From Bacteroidales bacterium (GTDB lineage Bacteria; Bacteroidota; Bacteroidia; Bacteroidales; F082): 64,000 nucleotides of DNA. The translations under genes were made by a program, and so were the position numbers. Within the stretch, counting starts at the first letter, position 1. Each line of letters begins with the position of its first letter. The notes beneath the pieces are model-generated. The model was given only the letters and a program-made list of their open reading frames with translations, had not been told where the DNA came from and did not search any database. Positions 33,665 to 41,284 of the stretch are shown here, piece after piece. The stretch lies in assembly GCA_024400425.1 (NCBI GenBank), contig JAKSMV010000009.1, positions 1 to 64,000 on the forward strand, given 5' to 3'.

Positions 33665-35101
33665 TTATCTCAGCTTCAGTAACACCACATTCTCAACGTG
33701 TTGCGTGTGCGGGAACATATCGACGGGCTGCACGGCCATCACCTGGTAGGCGGCATCCATGAGTTGCAGGTCGCGGGCTTGGGTGGCCGGGTTGCAGCTG
33801 ACATAGACAATCTTCTTGGCACGTATCTTCAGCAGCTGTTCCACTACGCTCTCGGCCATGCCGGCACGAGGCGGGTCGGTGACGATGAAGTCGGGGGTGC
33901 CGTTGGCAGCGATGAAGTCGTCGGTCAGCACTTTGGCCATGTCGCCCGCATAGAAGGTGCAGTTGGTGATGTCGTTGATTTCGGCGTTGACCTTGGCGTC
34001 GCGGATGGCTTCCTCGACATACTCGATGCCGACGACCTTCTTCACGAAGCGTGAGAAGTATTGGGCTATGGTACCCGTGCCCGTGTAGAGGTCATACATC
34101 AGCTCGTCGCCCTTCACGTCTGCCAAGTCGAAGGCGGTGCGATACAGTCTTTCCGCCTGATAGACATTGGTCTGGAAGAACGACACTGGTCCGATACGGA
34201 ACTTGAGGTCGTCGAAACCTGGACGTGGCGACTGCATCGTCTCGATGAGGAACGGGTCGCCCTTCAGGCATTCGAAAGGCAGGTCGTTGATGACGTCGTT
34301 CAACTTGGAATTGACGATGAGCAACAAACTGACAATCTGTGGGAAGGCGGCTTCGAGCATAGGCACGAGCTCGTTGCGTATCACGGCACTCTCCTCGTTG
34401 ATGACAAGGATGACCATGAACTCGCCCTTCGAGTTGCAGCGGATGACGAGGTTGCGCATCAGTCCTTCGTGGGCACGGACGTTGTAGTAGGATATCTTTC
34501 TTTCTAACGTGAACTTCCTGACAAACAGACGGATGTCGTTGGAAGGATCGGCTTGCAGATGGCATTTCTCGATGTCAACGACGCGGTCGAAGAGCTGGGG
34601 GAGGTGGAACCCTACGCCTTTGCAGGCTTCCTCGTCGTGCGTGCCGACGGGAGCGCCATCAGTGAGCCATTTGCGGTTGCTGAAGGCATATTCCAGCTTG
34701 TTGCGGTAGAAGAAGATACGTTCGCAACCCAATATCGGCCTGATTTCGGGATACTCAATCTTGCCGATGCGGTCGAAGTTGTCCTTCACTTGCTTCTGCT
34801 TGTATTGGATTTGCCATTTGTAATCCATGTGCTGCCATTTGCAGCCGCCGCAGAGGCCGAAGTGCTCGCAGACGGGTTGTGTGCGCTTCTCGGAGTATTT
34901 CTTGAAGTTCATGATGCGGCCCTCGAAGAAGTTCTTCTTGCGCTTAAACACTTCAATGTCAACGATGTCGCCTGGGACACCAAAGGGGATGAAGACGACT
35001 TTCCCTTCGGGTTTTGCCACCGACATGCCTTCTGATCCGGCATCGACGATAAGCACGTCTTCAAGGTATTCGGGTTGTTTTTTTATCTTGCTTCTAGTCA
35101 T
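33665..35101 (-). CDS. rlmD: 23S rRNA (uracil-5-)-methyltransferase RlmD-like
   Basis: This 478-residue protein starts at the ATG at 35101 (MTRSKIKKQPEYLEDVLIVD). An N-terminal TRAM domain (about 13-70) is followed by the Fe-S cysteine motif CEHFGLCGGCKWQ. The SAM-binding methyltransferase fold follows, with MYDLYTGTGTIAQYF (motif I), FIVTDPPRAGM, and the catalytic Cys in VSCNPATQARDL. It methylates uracil-C5 in 23S rRNA (RlmD/RumA family; U1939 in E. coli). In Bacteroidota such genes are usually annotated rlmD, but the exact uridine is inferred. The ATPase gene upstream ends 17 bp before it. Confidence 0.88.
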   Translation of the reverse strand: MTRSKIKKQPEYLEDVLIVDAGSEGMSVAKPEGKVVFIPFGVPGDIVDIEVFKRKKNFFEGRIMNFKKYSEKRTQPVCEHFGLCGGCKWQHMDYKWQIQYKQKQVKDNFDRIGKIEYPEIRPILGCERIFFYRNKLEYAFSNRKWLTDGAPVGTHDEEACKGVGFHLPQLFDRVVDIEKCHLQADPSNDIRLFVRKFTLERKISYYNVRAHEGLMRNLVIRCNSKGEFMVILVINEESAVIRNELVPMLEAAFPQIVSLLLIVNSKLNDVINDLPFECLKGDPFLIETMQSPRPGFDDLKFRIGPVSFFQTNVYQAERLYRTAFDLADVKGDELMYDLYTGTGTIAQYFSRFVKKVVGIEYVEEAIRDAKVNAEINDITNCTFYAGDMAKVLTDDFIAANGTPDFIVTDPPRAGMAESVVEQLLKIRAKKIVYVSCNPATQARDLQLMDAAYQVMAVQPVDMFPHTQHVENVVLLKLR

Positions 35102-35118
35102 GGCGCAAAAGTATGAAA

Positions 35119-36276
35119 TTATTTGCTTAGTCCTATGTTTTTCCATGAAATGAGGTCGCCAAACGAGGTCAGGTAATTGACATCGCCGCCATAAACGACA
35201 TGCAGCGACTCTTTGGGCAGCTGGGCCAACGCCGCAAATTTGTTTAGCCCTTTGAAATAGTCGGTTTTCATCGTGGCACTCGATTTGATTTCGTAGGCTT
35301 GCAGGTCGAGACCTCGCTCAACCAATAGGTCGATTTCGTTTTGGTTACTGTCGCGCCAAAATGAGATGTTTGGTTCTCTGCCTTGTGCGTACTCTTGTTT
35401 TATGAACTCCATAATGACCATGTTCTCAAATAGTTCGCCTCTCAGATAGTGGGTATCCATTTGCCTGGCATTCTCCATACCTAACAATGAGGCAGCCAGT
35501 CCAGTGTCGCAGAAATACAACTTGGGTGATTTTACCAAGCGTTTGTTGAAGTTGTTGTGGTAGGGCTTTAATAGATATATGACGTAGCTGGTTTCCAAGA
35601 CGGATAGCCATGAGTTGATGGTTTGAACCGAGACTTCGCACTCGTTGGCCAAGGCATTGATGTTGAGCAGTTGCCCGATTCGTGCGGCGCATAGCTTGAC
35701 GAAACGCACGAAATGCGAAAGGTCGTTGATGTTGCGCAGCAGTCGGACATCGCGCTCGATGTAGGTCTGGAAATAACTCGGGAAGAAGTCAACAGGATTG
35801 ATTTGCTTGTCGTAGATGCGTGGGAAACCGCCTGTGAAAAGCCATTCGTTGAGTTCGGGAAGCAGGTTGGCATGGGTGAGCTCGGAAATGGAAAATGGTG
35901 CCATTTTCAAAATGGCAGTTCTTCCTGCCAAACTTTGTGAGATGCTCTCCATGAGCAAGAAGTTGTGCGAACCCGAAAGGATATACATGCCTGTTTGGCC
36001 CTCAGAATCGATGCGGGTCTGGATGTATGAGAATAGTTTTGGGGCGTATTGGGCTTCGTCAATGATGAGAGGCGTGCCAAAGTTGTTGAGAAAACCGCGT
36101 GCATCATCTATGGCAAACTCGCGAAGGTCGGGATCTTCCAATGATACATATCGCATCGTAGGAAAACCGTTTCTCAGTAAAGTCGATTTGCCGCATTGCC
36201 GTGTGCCAGTGATGGTCACGACAGGGTATTTTGTCAGCAAATACTGGATCTTGTCGATAATGTTGCGCTCTATCAT
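35119..36276 (-). CDS. AAA_14/DUF4143 ATPase
   Basis: In this 385-residue protein Walker A GTRQCGKST is at 24-32 and the Walker B-like TPLIIDEAQYAP at about 88-99. A sensor segment YILSGSHNF, an arginine-finger-like ERDVRLL and the C-terminal DUF4143 domain follow (SPKLYFCDTGLAASLLGM, GELFENMVIMEFIKQ, FWRDSNQNEIDLLVE, YEIKSSATM). The DUF4143 part has a PD-(D/E)XK-like nuclease pattern (D, then EIK). These proteins occur in many scattered copies in Bacteroidota; the function is unknown, with suggested roles in DNA transactions or defence. Upstream lies a striking set of three evenly spaced palindromes (36320-36451). Confidence 0.85.
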   Translation of the reverse strand: MIERNIIDKIQYLLTKYPVVTITGTRQCGKSTLLRNGFPTMRYVSLEDPDLREFAIDDARGFLNNFGTPLIIDEAQYAPKLFSYIQTRIDSEGQTGMYILSGSHNFLLMESISQSLAGRTAILKMAPFSISELTHANLLPELNEWLFTGGFPRIYDKQINPVDFFPSYFQTYIERDVRLLRNINDLSHFVRFVKLCAARIGQLLNINALANECEVSVQTINSWLSVLETSYVIYLLKPYHNNFNKRLVKSPKLYFCDTGLAASLLGMENARQMDTHYLRGELFENMVIMEFIKQEYAQGREPNISFWRDSNQNEIDLLVERGLDLQAYEIKSSATMKTDYFKGLNKFAALAQLPKESLHVVYGGDVNYLTSFGDLISWKNIGLSK

Positions 36277-36319
36277 GTTTCTGAAATTTGGCGCAAAAAT
36301 ACGAATATTGTTTTATGAT

Positions 36320-36451
36320 TGCATAAATTTCGATAAATTTTATGCAAATATTATGTTTGAATTGTATGATTTACATAAAAATTTACTAAAATTTATGCAA
36401 AAGTTATGTTTTGATTGTATGAATTGCATAAAAATACATTGGATTTATGCA
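36320..36451. repeat. Three spaced palindromes (TGCATAAA...TTTATGCA) before the DUF4143 ATPase gene
   Basis: Inverted repeats lie at 36320-36346, 36372-36399 and 36425-36451, spaced 52-53 bp. Their arms read TGCATAAA, TACATAAA and TGCATAAA, paired with TTTATGCA each time. The sequences between them (TTATGTTT, ATTGTATGA) are also repeated, so this is a degenerate tandem repeat of about 53 bp. It fills the gap between aroE and the ATPase gene. Confidence 0.85.
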
Positions 36452-36461
36452 AAAACATAAG

Positions 36462-37187
36462 TTATCTGAATATCTCCCAAGAGCGCTTGGCTTGTTCTTC
36501 GAGCATGGTCATCCCGTTGTAGGCTTTGGCGTGCCAGTCCTTGCCCAAGATCATGAAAGCGGTCTCTTTGGGGTTGTAGATGAGGTCGATGAGGATGTGC
36601 TGCTTGCCGAGGACGGGGTAGTGGATTTCGGGGAAATCGTCGTGTGGAAACATGCCCACGGGCGTCGCGTTGATGATGAGGTGACTCTGGCGCAGCACCT
36701 CATCGGTGAGCGTGTCGTAGGTGTAGTCGCCTTTGTCGGCACTCCTGCTGACGACCGAGAAAGGTATCTGTTTCTGTCGCAGCACATATTGGACGGCTTT
36801 CGAGGCTCCACCCGAGCCTAACACCAAGGCGTGCTCGATGCTTCTCTCTTTCAATGCTTTCTCCAAGAGTTTCTCGAAACCGTAAGCGTCTGTGTTGTAT
36901 CCCAAGAGTCTTCCTTCGCTGATTTTTACCGTGTTGACGGCGCCGATTTCCTTTGCCAAAGGGTCGATTTCGTCCAAGAGCGGGATGATGGTTTCTTTAT
37001 ATGGGATGGTGACGTTGAATCCGCAGAGTTCGGGGAGGCTCTCGATGAGAGGCTTCAGTTCTTCGATGCTTTTCAGGTCGAAGTTGCGATATCGGCAGTC
37101 GAGTTGCTCGTACTGGAACTTGCCGTTGAACATCTGTGCTGAGAAGGAGTGTTTCAGCGGATGGCCGATGAGTCCGTAAAGTTTCAT
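36462..37187 (-). CDS. aroE: Shikimate dehydrogenase
   Basis: In this 241-residue protein the N-terminal substrate domain has GLIGHPLKHSFSAQMFN and GFNVTIPYKETIIPLLD, with the catalytic Lys in PYK. YNTDAYGFEKLL gives the catalytic Asp. The NADP-binding domain has VLGSGGASKAV. It ends AYNGMTMLEEQAKRSWEIF, the usual conserved Gln segment. It reduces 3-dehydroshikimate to shikimate in aromatic amino acid synthesis. It is at the short end of the family (240-280). It is the last gene of an operon with a TPR protein and a membrane export protein, 11 bp after the latter. Confidence 0.93.
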   Translation of the reverse strand: MKLYGLIGHPLKHSFSAQMFNGKFQYEQLDCRYRNFDLKSIEELKPLIESLPELCGFNVTIPYKETIIPLLDEIDPLAKEIGAVNTVKISEGRLLGYNTDAYGFEKLLEKALKERSIEHALVLGSGGASKAVQYVLRQKQIPFSVVSRSADKGDYTYDTLTDEVLRQSHLIINATPVGMFPHDDFPEIHYPVLGKQHILIDLIYNPKETAFMILGKDWHAKAYNGMTMLEEQAKRSWEIFR

Positions 37188-37198
37188 GGATTATATTG

Positions 37199-37693
37199 TT
37201 ATTGGATTCCGAAAATGGCTCCGAAGCCTAGGATGCAAACTACGCCGACGATGACACTGGCGAGCACTACGCCACCAATGACAGCCAAAATGCTTTTCTT
37301 GAAGTCCATGTCGAGGAAACTGGCGGCAAGCGTGCCGGTCCATGCACCTGTTCCTGGTAATGGAATTCCGACGAACAACATTAAAGCCCAATAGAGGCCG
37401 CGACCCGCTTTGGCTTGCAGTTTTTCGCCGCCTTTTTCGCCTTTCTTGAGGCACCATGTGAAGAACTTGCCGATGACTTTCTTGTCTTCCCCCCATTCCA
37501 AGATGCGGCGGGCAAAGAAGAAGATGAAAGGCACGGGAATCATGTTCCCGATGGCGATGATGATGTATGACCAGAAGATGCTGAAGTTGGGGTCGGATTG
37601 ATGGAAGGCGTAGGCTACGGGAATGGCACCGCGCAGTTCGACGATGGGCACCATCGAAATCAGGAAGATGTATAGGTAGTCTTTAATTCTCAT
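37199..37693 (-). CDS. Small multidrug export protein (COG2426-like membrane protein)
   Basis: The start is the ATG at 37693 (MRIKDYLYIFLISMVPIVEL), which overlaps the last codons of the TPR gene. The 164-residue product has four to five hydrophobic segments. ISMVPIVELRGAIPVAYAFHQ (about 10-30) is the family signature, followed by IIIAIGNMIPVPFIFFFARRIL, a cytoplasmic loop rich in Lys and Gly, and two C-terminal helices (GLYWALMLFVGIPLPGTGAWTGTLAAS; ILAVIGGVVLASVIVGVVCIL). A transport role is inferred from the family name only. Coupled translation with the TPR gene is likely. Confidence 0.82.
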   Translation of the reverse strand: MRIKDYLYIFLISMVPIVELRGAIPVAYAFHQSDPNFSIFWSYIIIAIGNMIPVPFIFFFARRILEWGEDKKVIGKFFTWCLKKGEKGGEKLQAKAGRGLYWALMLFVGIPLPGTGAWTGTLAASFLDMDFKKSILAVIGGVVLASVIVGVVCILGFGAIFGIQ

Positions 37694-39143
37694 TGTTCTC
37701 GGTATTAGGGTCAGTAGGATTGTCGTGTTGCGTCTTGTGTTGTGCAATCATATCGATGATATCGACATCGTTGCCGAGCAATTCCTTGTCGTATTCGATG
37801 AATTCCTTGTAGCCTTCGAAGTCGGCAGAGAGAGCTTGGTCGAGGACGCTGAGACCTTGCTGGTGTTCGCCTTTCAGGAAGAAGGCATAAGCCAAGAGGT
37901 AGAGCAGCGATGGCGCGTTGTTGGTCTTGTTCAGTCCGTGTTGTATGGTCTCGATGGCTTCGTCAATCTTGTCTTGCTCGCCGTAGAGGTCGGCCATATA
38001 GAAATAGGAGTCGGGGTCGGCGGGTGATTGGGCCTCGATTTTCTGCAGATATTCCATGGCGTGGTCGAAGTCGTTGAGCTTGCGGTAGTCGGCAGCGATG
38101 GAGTAGAGGTAGTCGGTTTCCCAAGGTTCGAGTTCGTAGGCTTTATTGAAGTATTTGATGGCTTGTTTGCTGTCGCCTTTGTCGCTTAAGATGTAGCCCA
38201 TGCCAGCATATCCAGCTCCTTGTATGGGGTTGATGTCGATGGCTTTCTGGTAGTTTTCGGCGGCATGCTCGAAGTCGTTGAGCCTATAGTAGCAATCGCC
38301 AAGTGAGGATCGTATCATCGAAGTCTCGACATCGTGGTTCAATGCTTCGTTGAGGGTGTCGATGGCATCTTGGTAGCGACCGAGGTCGTAGTAGATGTCC
38401 GACAGATGCATGTTGGTCCAGAGGTCTTCGGGGTCGATGGAAAGGGCGAACTCATAGGGGTCGATGGACTCTTCGTATTGGAAACTCATGCGGTAGATGT
38501 CGCCGATGTTCGACCATGCCTTGCTGTTGTGCGGGTTTTCGTCGACGAGGCCTTGGAAAAAGGCAAGGGCGTCGTCCTTGCGTTGCGCGCTGAGGAAACA
38601 GCATCTGATTTCGTGGTAGATGGTATCGACATCGTCGGCAAAAGGCAGGGCCTTTTTGTAGAACTCAACGGCGAGGTCGAATTCCCGAAGGTTGTTGTAC
38701 TCGAAAGCGATGGCGTTGTATAGGTCAAACTTCTCGTCCTCGTCGAAATAGGGCAGGGCGGTGAGATAGTTGTCGATGGCTTCTTCCGACTTGCCCAAGG
38801 CGGCAAGGCACGAGCCAAGGGTGAGAAAATAGTCAGGGTCTTCTTCGTCGCGCTCGGCATGTTGAATCAGTTCAAACGCATCTTGTGGATGGTTTTCCAA
38901 AAGCAGTTGCCGTGCCTCCTTGATTTTCAGTATGTTGCTCTCTGGATGTTGGGCGATGGCCAAGTCGATGGCCCGCCGCGATTTCTTCAGGTTGCCTTTC
39001 TGGATGTATTCATCGATGATGTATTCCAGTTCTTCGCTGTCGAAATAATCTGTCTCGCCCGTCTTCAGCATGTCCTCAAAACGAGTCAGGGCCTTCTTCA
39101 TCTCTTCTTCGTATTCCTCGTATTCTTCGTCTTCCTCAAACAT
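37683..39143 (-). CDS. Tetratricopeptide repeat protein
   Basis: This 486-residue soluble protein has no signal peptide. An acidic start (MFEEDEEYEEYEEEMKKALT) is followed by about 11-12 TPR units with the pattern W/Y-x2-L/G-x-Y-x2-A-x3-Y (DAIDTLNEALNHD, AAENYQKAIDINPIQGAGYAGMGY, QAIKYFNKAYELEPWETDYLYSIA). It probably acts as a protein-interaction scaffold in the cytoplasm. It is the first gene of the operon with the export protein and aroE, and its 3' end overlaps the export protein gene by 11 bp. Confidence 0.87.
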   Translation of the reverse strand: MFEEDEEYEEYEEEMKKALTRFEDMLKTGETDYFDSEELEYIIDEYIQKGNLKKSRRAIDLAIAQHPESNILKIKEARQLLLENHPQDAFELIQHAERDEEDPDYFLTLGSCLAALGKSEEAIDNYLTALPYFDEDEKFDLYNAIAFEYNNLREFDLAVEFYKKALPFADDVDTIYHEIRCCFLSAQRKDDALAFFQGLVDENPHNSKAWSNIGDIYRMSFQYEESIDPYEFALSIDPEDLWTNMHLSDIYYDLGRYQDAIDTLNEALNHDVETSMIRSSLGDCYYRLNDFEHAAENYQKAIDINPIQGAGYAGMGYILSDKGDSKQAIKYFNKAYELEPWETDYLYSIAADYRKLNDFDHAMEYLQKIEAQSPADPDSYFYMADLYGEQDKIDEAIETIQHGLNKTNNAPSLLYLLAYAFFLKGEHQQGLSVLDQALSADFEGYKEFIEYDKELLGNDVDIIDMIAQHKTQHDNPTDPNTENNEN

Positions 39144-39183
39144 GATTATCTAACTAAAACCAAAATTCTCAATCGTTTATCAA

Positions 39184-39212
39184 TTTGCAAAAATACTATT
39201 TTCCTAATTTTG
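39184..39212 (+). promoter_or_regulatory. Promoter of the GH127-like gene
   Basis: A -33 TTTG (39184-39187) and a -7 TAATTTTG (39205-39212) are 17 bp apart, a good match to the Bacteroidota consensus, and 24 bp before the ATG. Confidence 0.55.
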
Positions 39213-39236
39213 CGCATCTAAATTGGTGAAAATAAT

Positions 39237-41231
39237 ATGAAAGTGAAACGAAACTTATTGATTGCCATTGTGTTGTCGGCTTTGTTCGTCAATCCATCGA
39301 ATGCGCAGAATGTGAAAGAATCGTATGTGCCTTTTGCCGTTGGCGAGGTGAAACCCGAAGGATGGCTCCACGATTGGTGTGGCATGGCGGCTCGCGGCCT
39401 GACCAAGAACTTGGGTGACGACTTCACCGAGTTCGTGAAGGGATGGGAGAGTGCCGATGAACCTGGCTGGTGGCATTATGAGCAGACGGGCTATTATGCC
39501 GACGGCGTCACCCGACTGGGCTTCATTATGGACGACACCTTGCTGATGAACCGCTCGCGCCGCATCATGGAAGCAGTGGTGGCACGCCAGAAGCCGAATG
39601 GCTACATCATGTCGAACAACAAGGACTATGTCGAGAAATGGGGTACTACGGAAGGCGACTATGGCATGTACTGGAGCGAAGCGGTGTTTGGCCGCGCTGC
39701 CTTGGCTTACTATTCGGCCACGGGCGATGAAAGGGTGCTCGCGATGCTTGAGAATGTGTATGACGAGTTCCCGATTTTCGACCGTGAGAAGGAAAAATAT
39801 CCTTTGAGCGGTGTCGAATTGGATAATATGCGCAAAATCGTTGGCTTGGAGAACATGCTTGAACTTAGCCGCCTGACGGGAAAGATACAGTATGCCGACC
39901 GCGCCATGAAGGTATTCAGGAACTTTGAGAGTGGCTATCTGCAGTCGTGGGTCTATGACAACGACTTCATGCGCTCGGCCATCTGCCATGGCGTCACCTT
40001 CAACGAGAGCGCCAAACTCTGCGCTGCCGCTTACACATGGAATGCCAACCCCGATTATCTTGCGGCATCGGTCAATGCCTACGAGTTTGTGCAGCAGCAC
40101 TTTATGTTGCCTCACGGTGCCAACTCGTCCAACGAGTTTTTCCACGGCATCGGTGCCTTCGAGGCTGCCGAGGCTTGCGATGTGTCGGATTTCCTCTGGT
40201 CGAACGTCTGGATGGCACGTGCCACGGGCGACAGCCGCTATGGCGACCGCATCGAGCGCGATGTGTTCAACGCCTTGGCCTCTTCGGTGAGTGCTTATTT
40301 CGACTTGAGTGTCTATACAACCGCCATGAACCGCATTCCAGGCGTGCATCTCAAGATTCGCGACGACGGACAATATTATAAGGTGATTCACGACCCGACC
40401 TGCTGCTCTGCCAATATCAACCGCGCCTTGCCTAACTACATTATTAATATGTTCATGCACAACCAGCAAAATGAGTTGATGGTGCTTGGCTATGGTCCCG
40501 CCCGACTGAAGACAAAGGATGGTCGCTACGACATACAAATGGAAACGAACTATCCTTTTGGCGAAAGCGTTGTGTTTCATGTCGATGCCATGCCTGATGG
40601 TGAAATCCTGAAACTGCGTATGCCCGATTGGTGCGAACAATACGAAATTGCCATCAACGGCACTCGGATGCGTTTGGCTCCACGCGATGGCTTCTTCCAT
40701 ATCGAAAGGGAATGGCAGCAAGGCGATGTCGTGGAACTACGCTTGAAGATGCAGCCGACCTTGGTAAAGGGAATGGAAAAGTTTGCCGACTTCAACGGCA
40801 CGCAGCCTTATTGGGGCATCATGGAACCTGCCAGCGCAGCGTATGAATACAATGGTTTTGTGGATGGCGGGAAATATGGTCTTGTCACATACGGTCCTTT
40901 GGTGTTTGCCCTCAACCTGCAAGCCAAGGAAGGCAACTATTATGAACTCAACGAGGAACGCTGGCATGAGTTCCGTTATTCCTTGAATGCACATTCGCTT
41001 GACGAGGCGGAGGTGAGCTTCAAGGACTTGCCTGCTTATTTCCGTTGGGGCATGGATGCGGCACCTATATATATTAAGGTGAAAGCAGACCTGATTGATT
41101 GGGAACCCGACAAGGGCGACCCGAAACTGCCAGTGGCCGCGCCCAAGATAAAGCAACACGATGTGGAGTTGAATCTCATCCCGATGGGTTTTGCTCCTTA
41201 TCGGTTGGCGATGTTCCCATGGTCGGAATAA
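39237..41231 (+). CDS. GH127-like beta-L-arabinofuranosidase family protein (secreted)
   Basis: In this 664-residue protein the signal peptide at 1-23 (MKVKRNLLIAIVLSALFVNP, then SNAQ) is followed by an (alpha/alpha)6 glycoside hydrolase domain of the GH127/DUF1680 kind (about 30-420). A C-terminal beta domain ends FAPYRLAMFPW. The zinc-cysteine active-site residues of the family appear as Glu312 and Cys314 in EAAEAC and Cys389-Cys390 in DPTCCSANINR. The spacing resembles the E-x-C and CC pairs of characterised GH127 enzymes. Substrate is not certain: the family includes beta-L-arabinofuranosidases and related activities on plant glycans. It stands alone, with a TonB-dependent receptor convergent downstream. 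Confidence 0.85.
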   Translation: MKVKRNLLIAIVLSALFVNPSNAQNVKESYVPFAVGEVKPEGWLHDWCGMAARGLTKNLGDDFTEFVKGWESADEPGWWHYEQTGYYADGVTRLGFIMDDTLLMNRSRRIMEAVVARQKPNGYIMSNNKDYVEKWGTTEGDYGMYWSEAVFGRAALAYYSATGDERVLAMLENVYDEFPIFDREKEKYPLSGVELDNMRKIVGLENMLELSRLTGKIQYADRAMKVFRNFESGYLQSWVYDNDFMRSAICHGVTFNESAKLCAAAYTWNANPDYLAASVNAYEFVQQHFMLPHGANSSNEFFHGIGAFEAAEACDVSDFLWSNVWMARATGDSRYGDRIERDVFNALASSVSAYFDLSVYTTAMNRIPGVHLKIRDDGQYYKVIHDPTCCSANINRALPNYIINMFMHNQQNELMVLGYGPARLKTKDGRYDIQMETNYPFGESVVFHVDAMPDGEILKLRMPDWCEQYEIAINGTRMRLAPRDGFFHIEREWQQGDVVELRLKMQPTLVKGMEKFADFNGTQPYWGIMEPASAAYEYNGFVDGGKYGLVTYGPLVFALNLQAKEGNYYELNEERWHEFRYSLNAHSLDEAEVSFKDLPAYFRWGMDAAPIYIKVKADLIDWEPDKGDPKLPVAAPKIKQHDVELNLIPMGFAPYRLAMFPWSE

Positions 41232-41234
41232 ACA

Positions 41235-41266
41235 AAAAAAAGCACCTCAACGAGGTGCTTTTTTGT
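41235..41266. terminator. Bidirectional terminator between convergent genes
   Basis: AGCACCTC-AAC-GAGGTGCT (41241-41259) is flanked by an A run on the left and a T run on the right, so it can terminate both the glycosidase (plus) and the TonB receptor (minus) transcripts. Confidence 0.85.
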
Positions 41267-41284
41267 TGAATAACTTATCGGTTA

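Noticed and set aside
36320..36451. Palindromic triplet as a CRISPR array
   Set aside because: Only three degenerate copies; the sequences between them are themselves repeats, and no cas genes are present.
39255..40721. 488-codon minus-strand frame opposite the GH127-like gene
   Set aside because: It is a shadow caused by codon bias; the plus frame has a signal peptide and family active-site residues.
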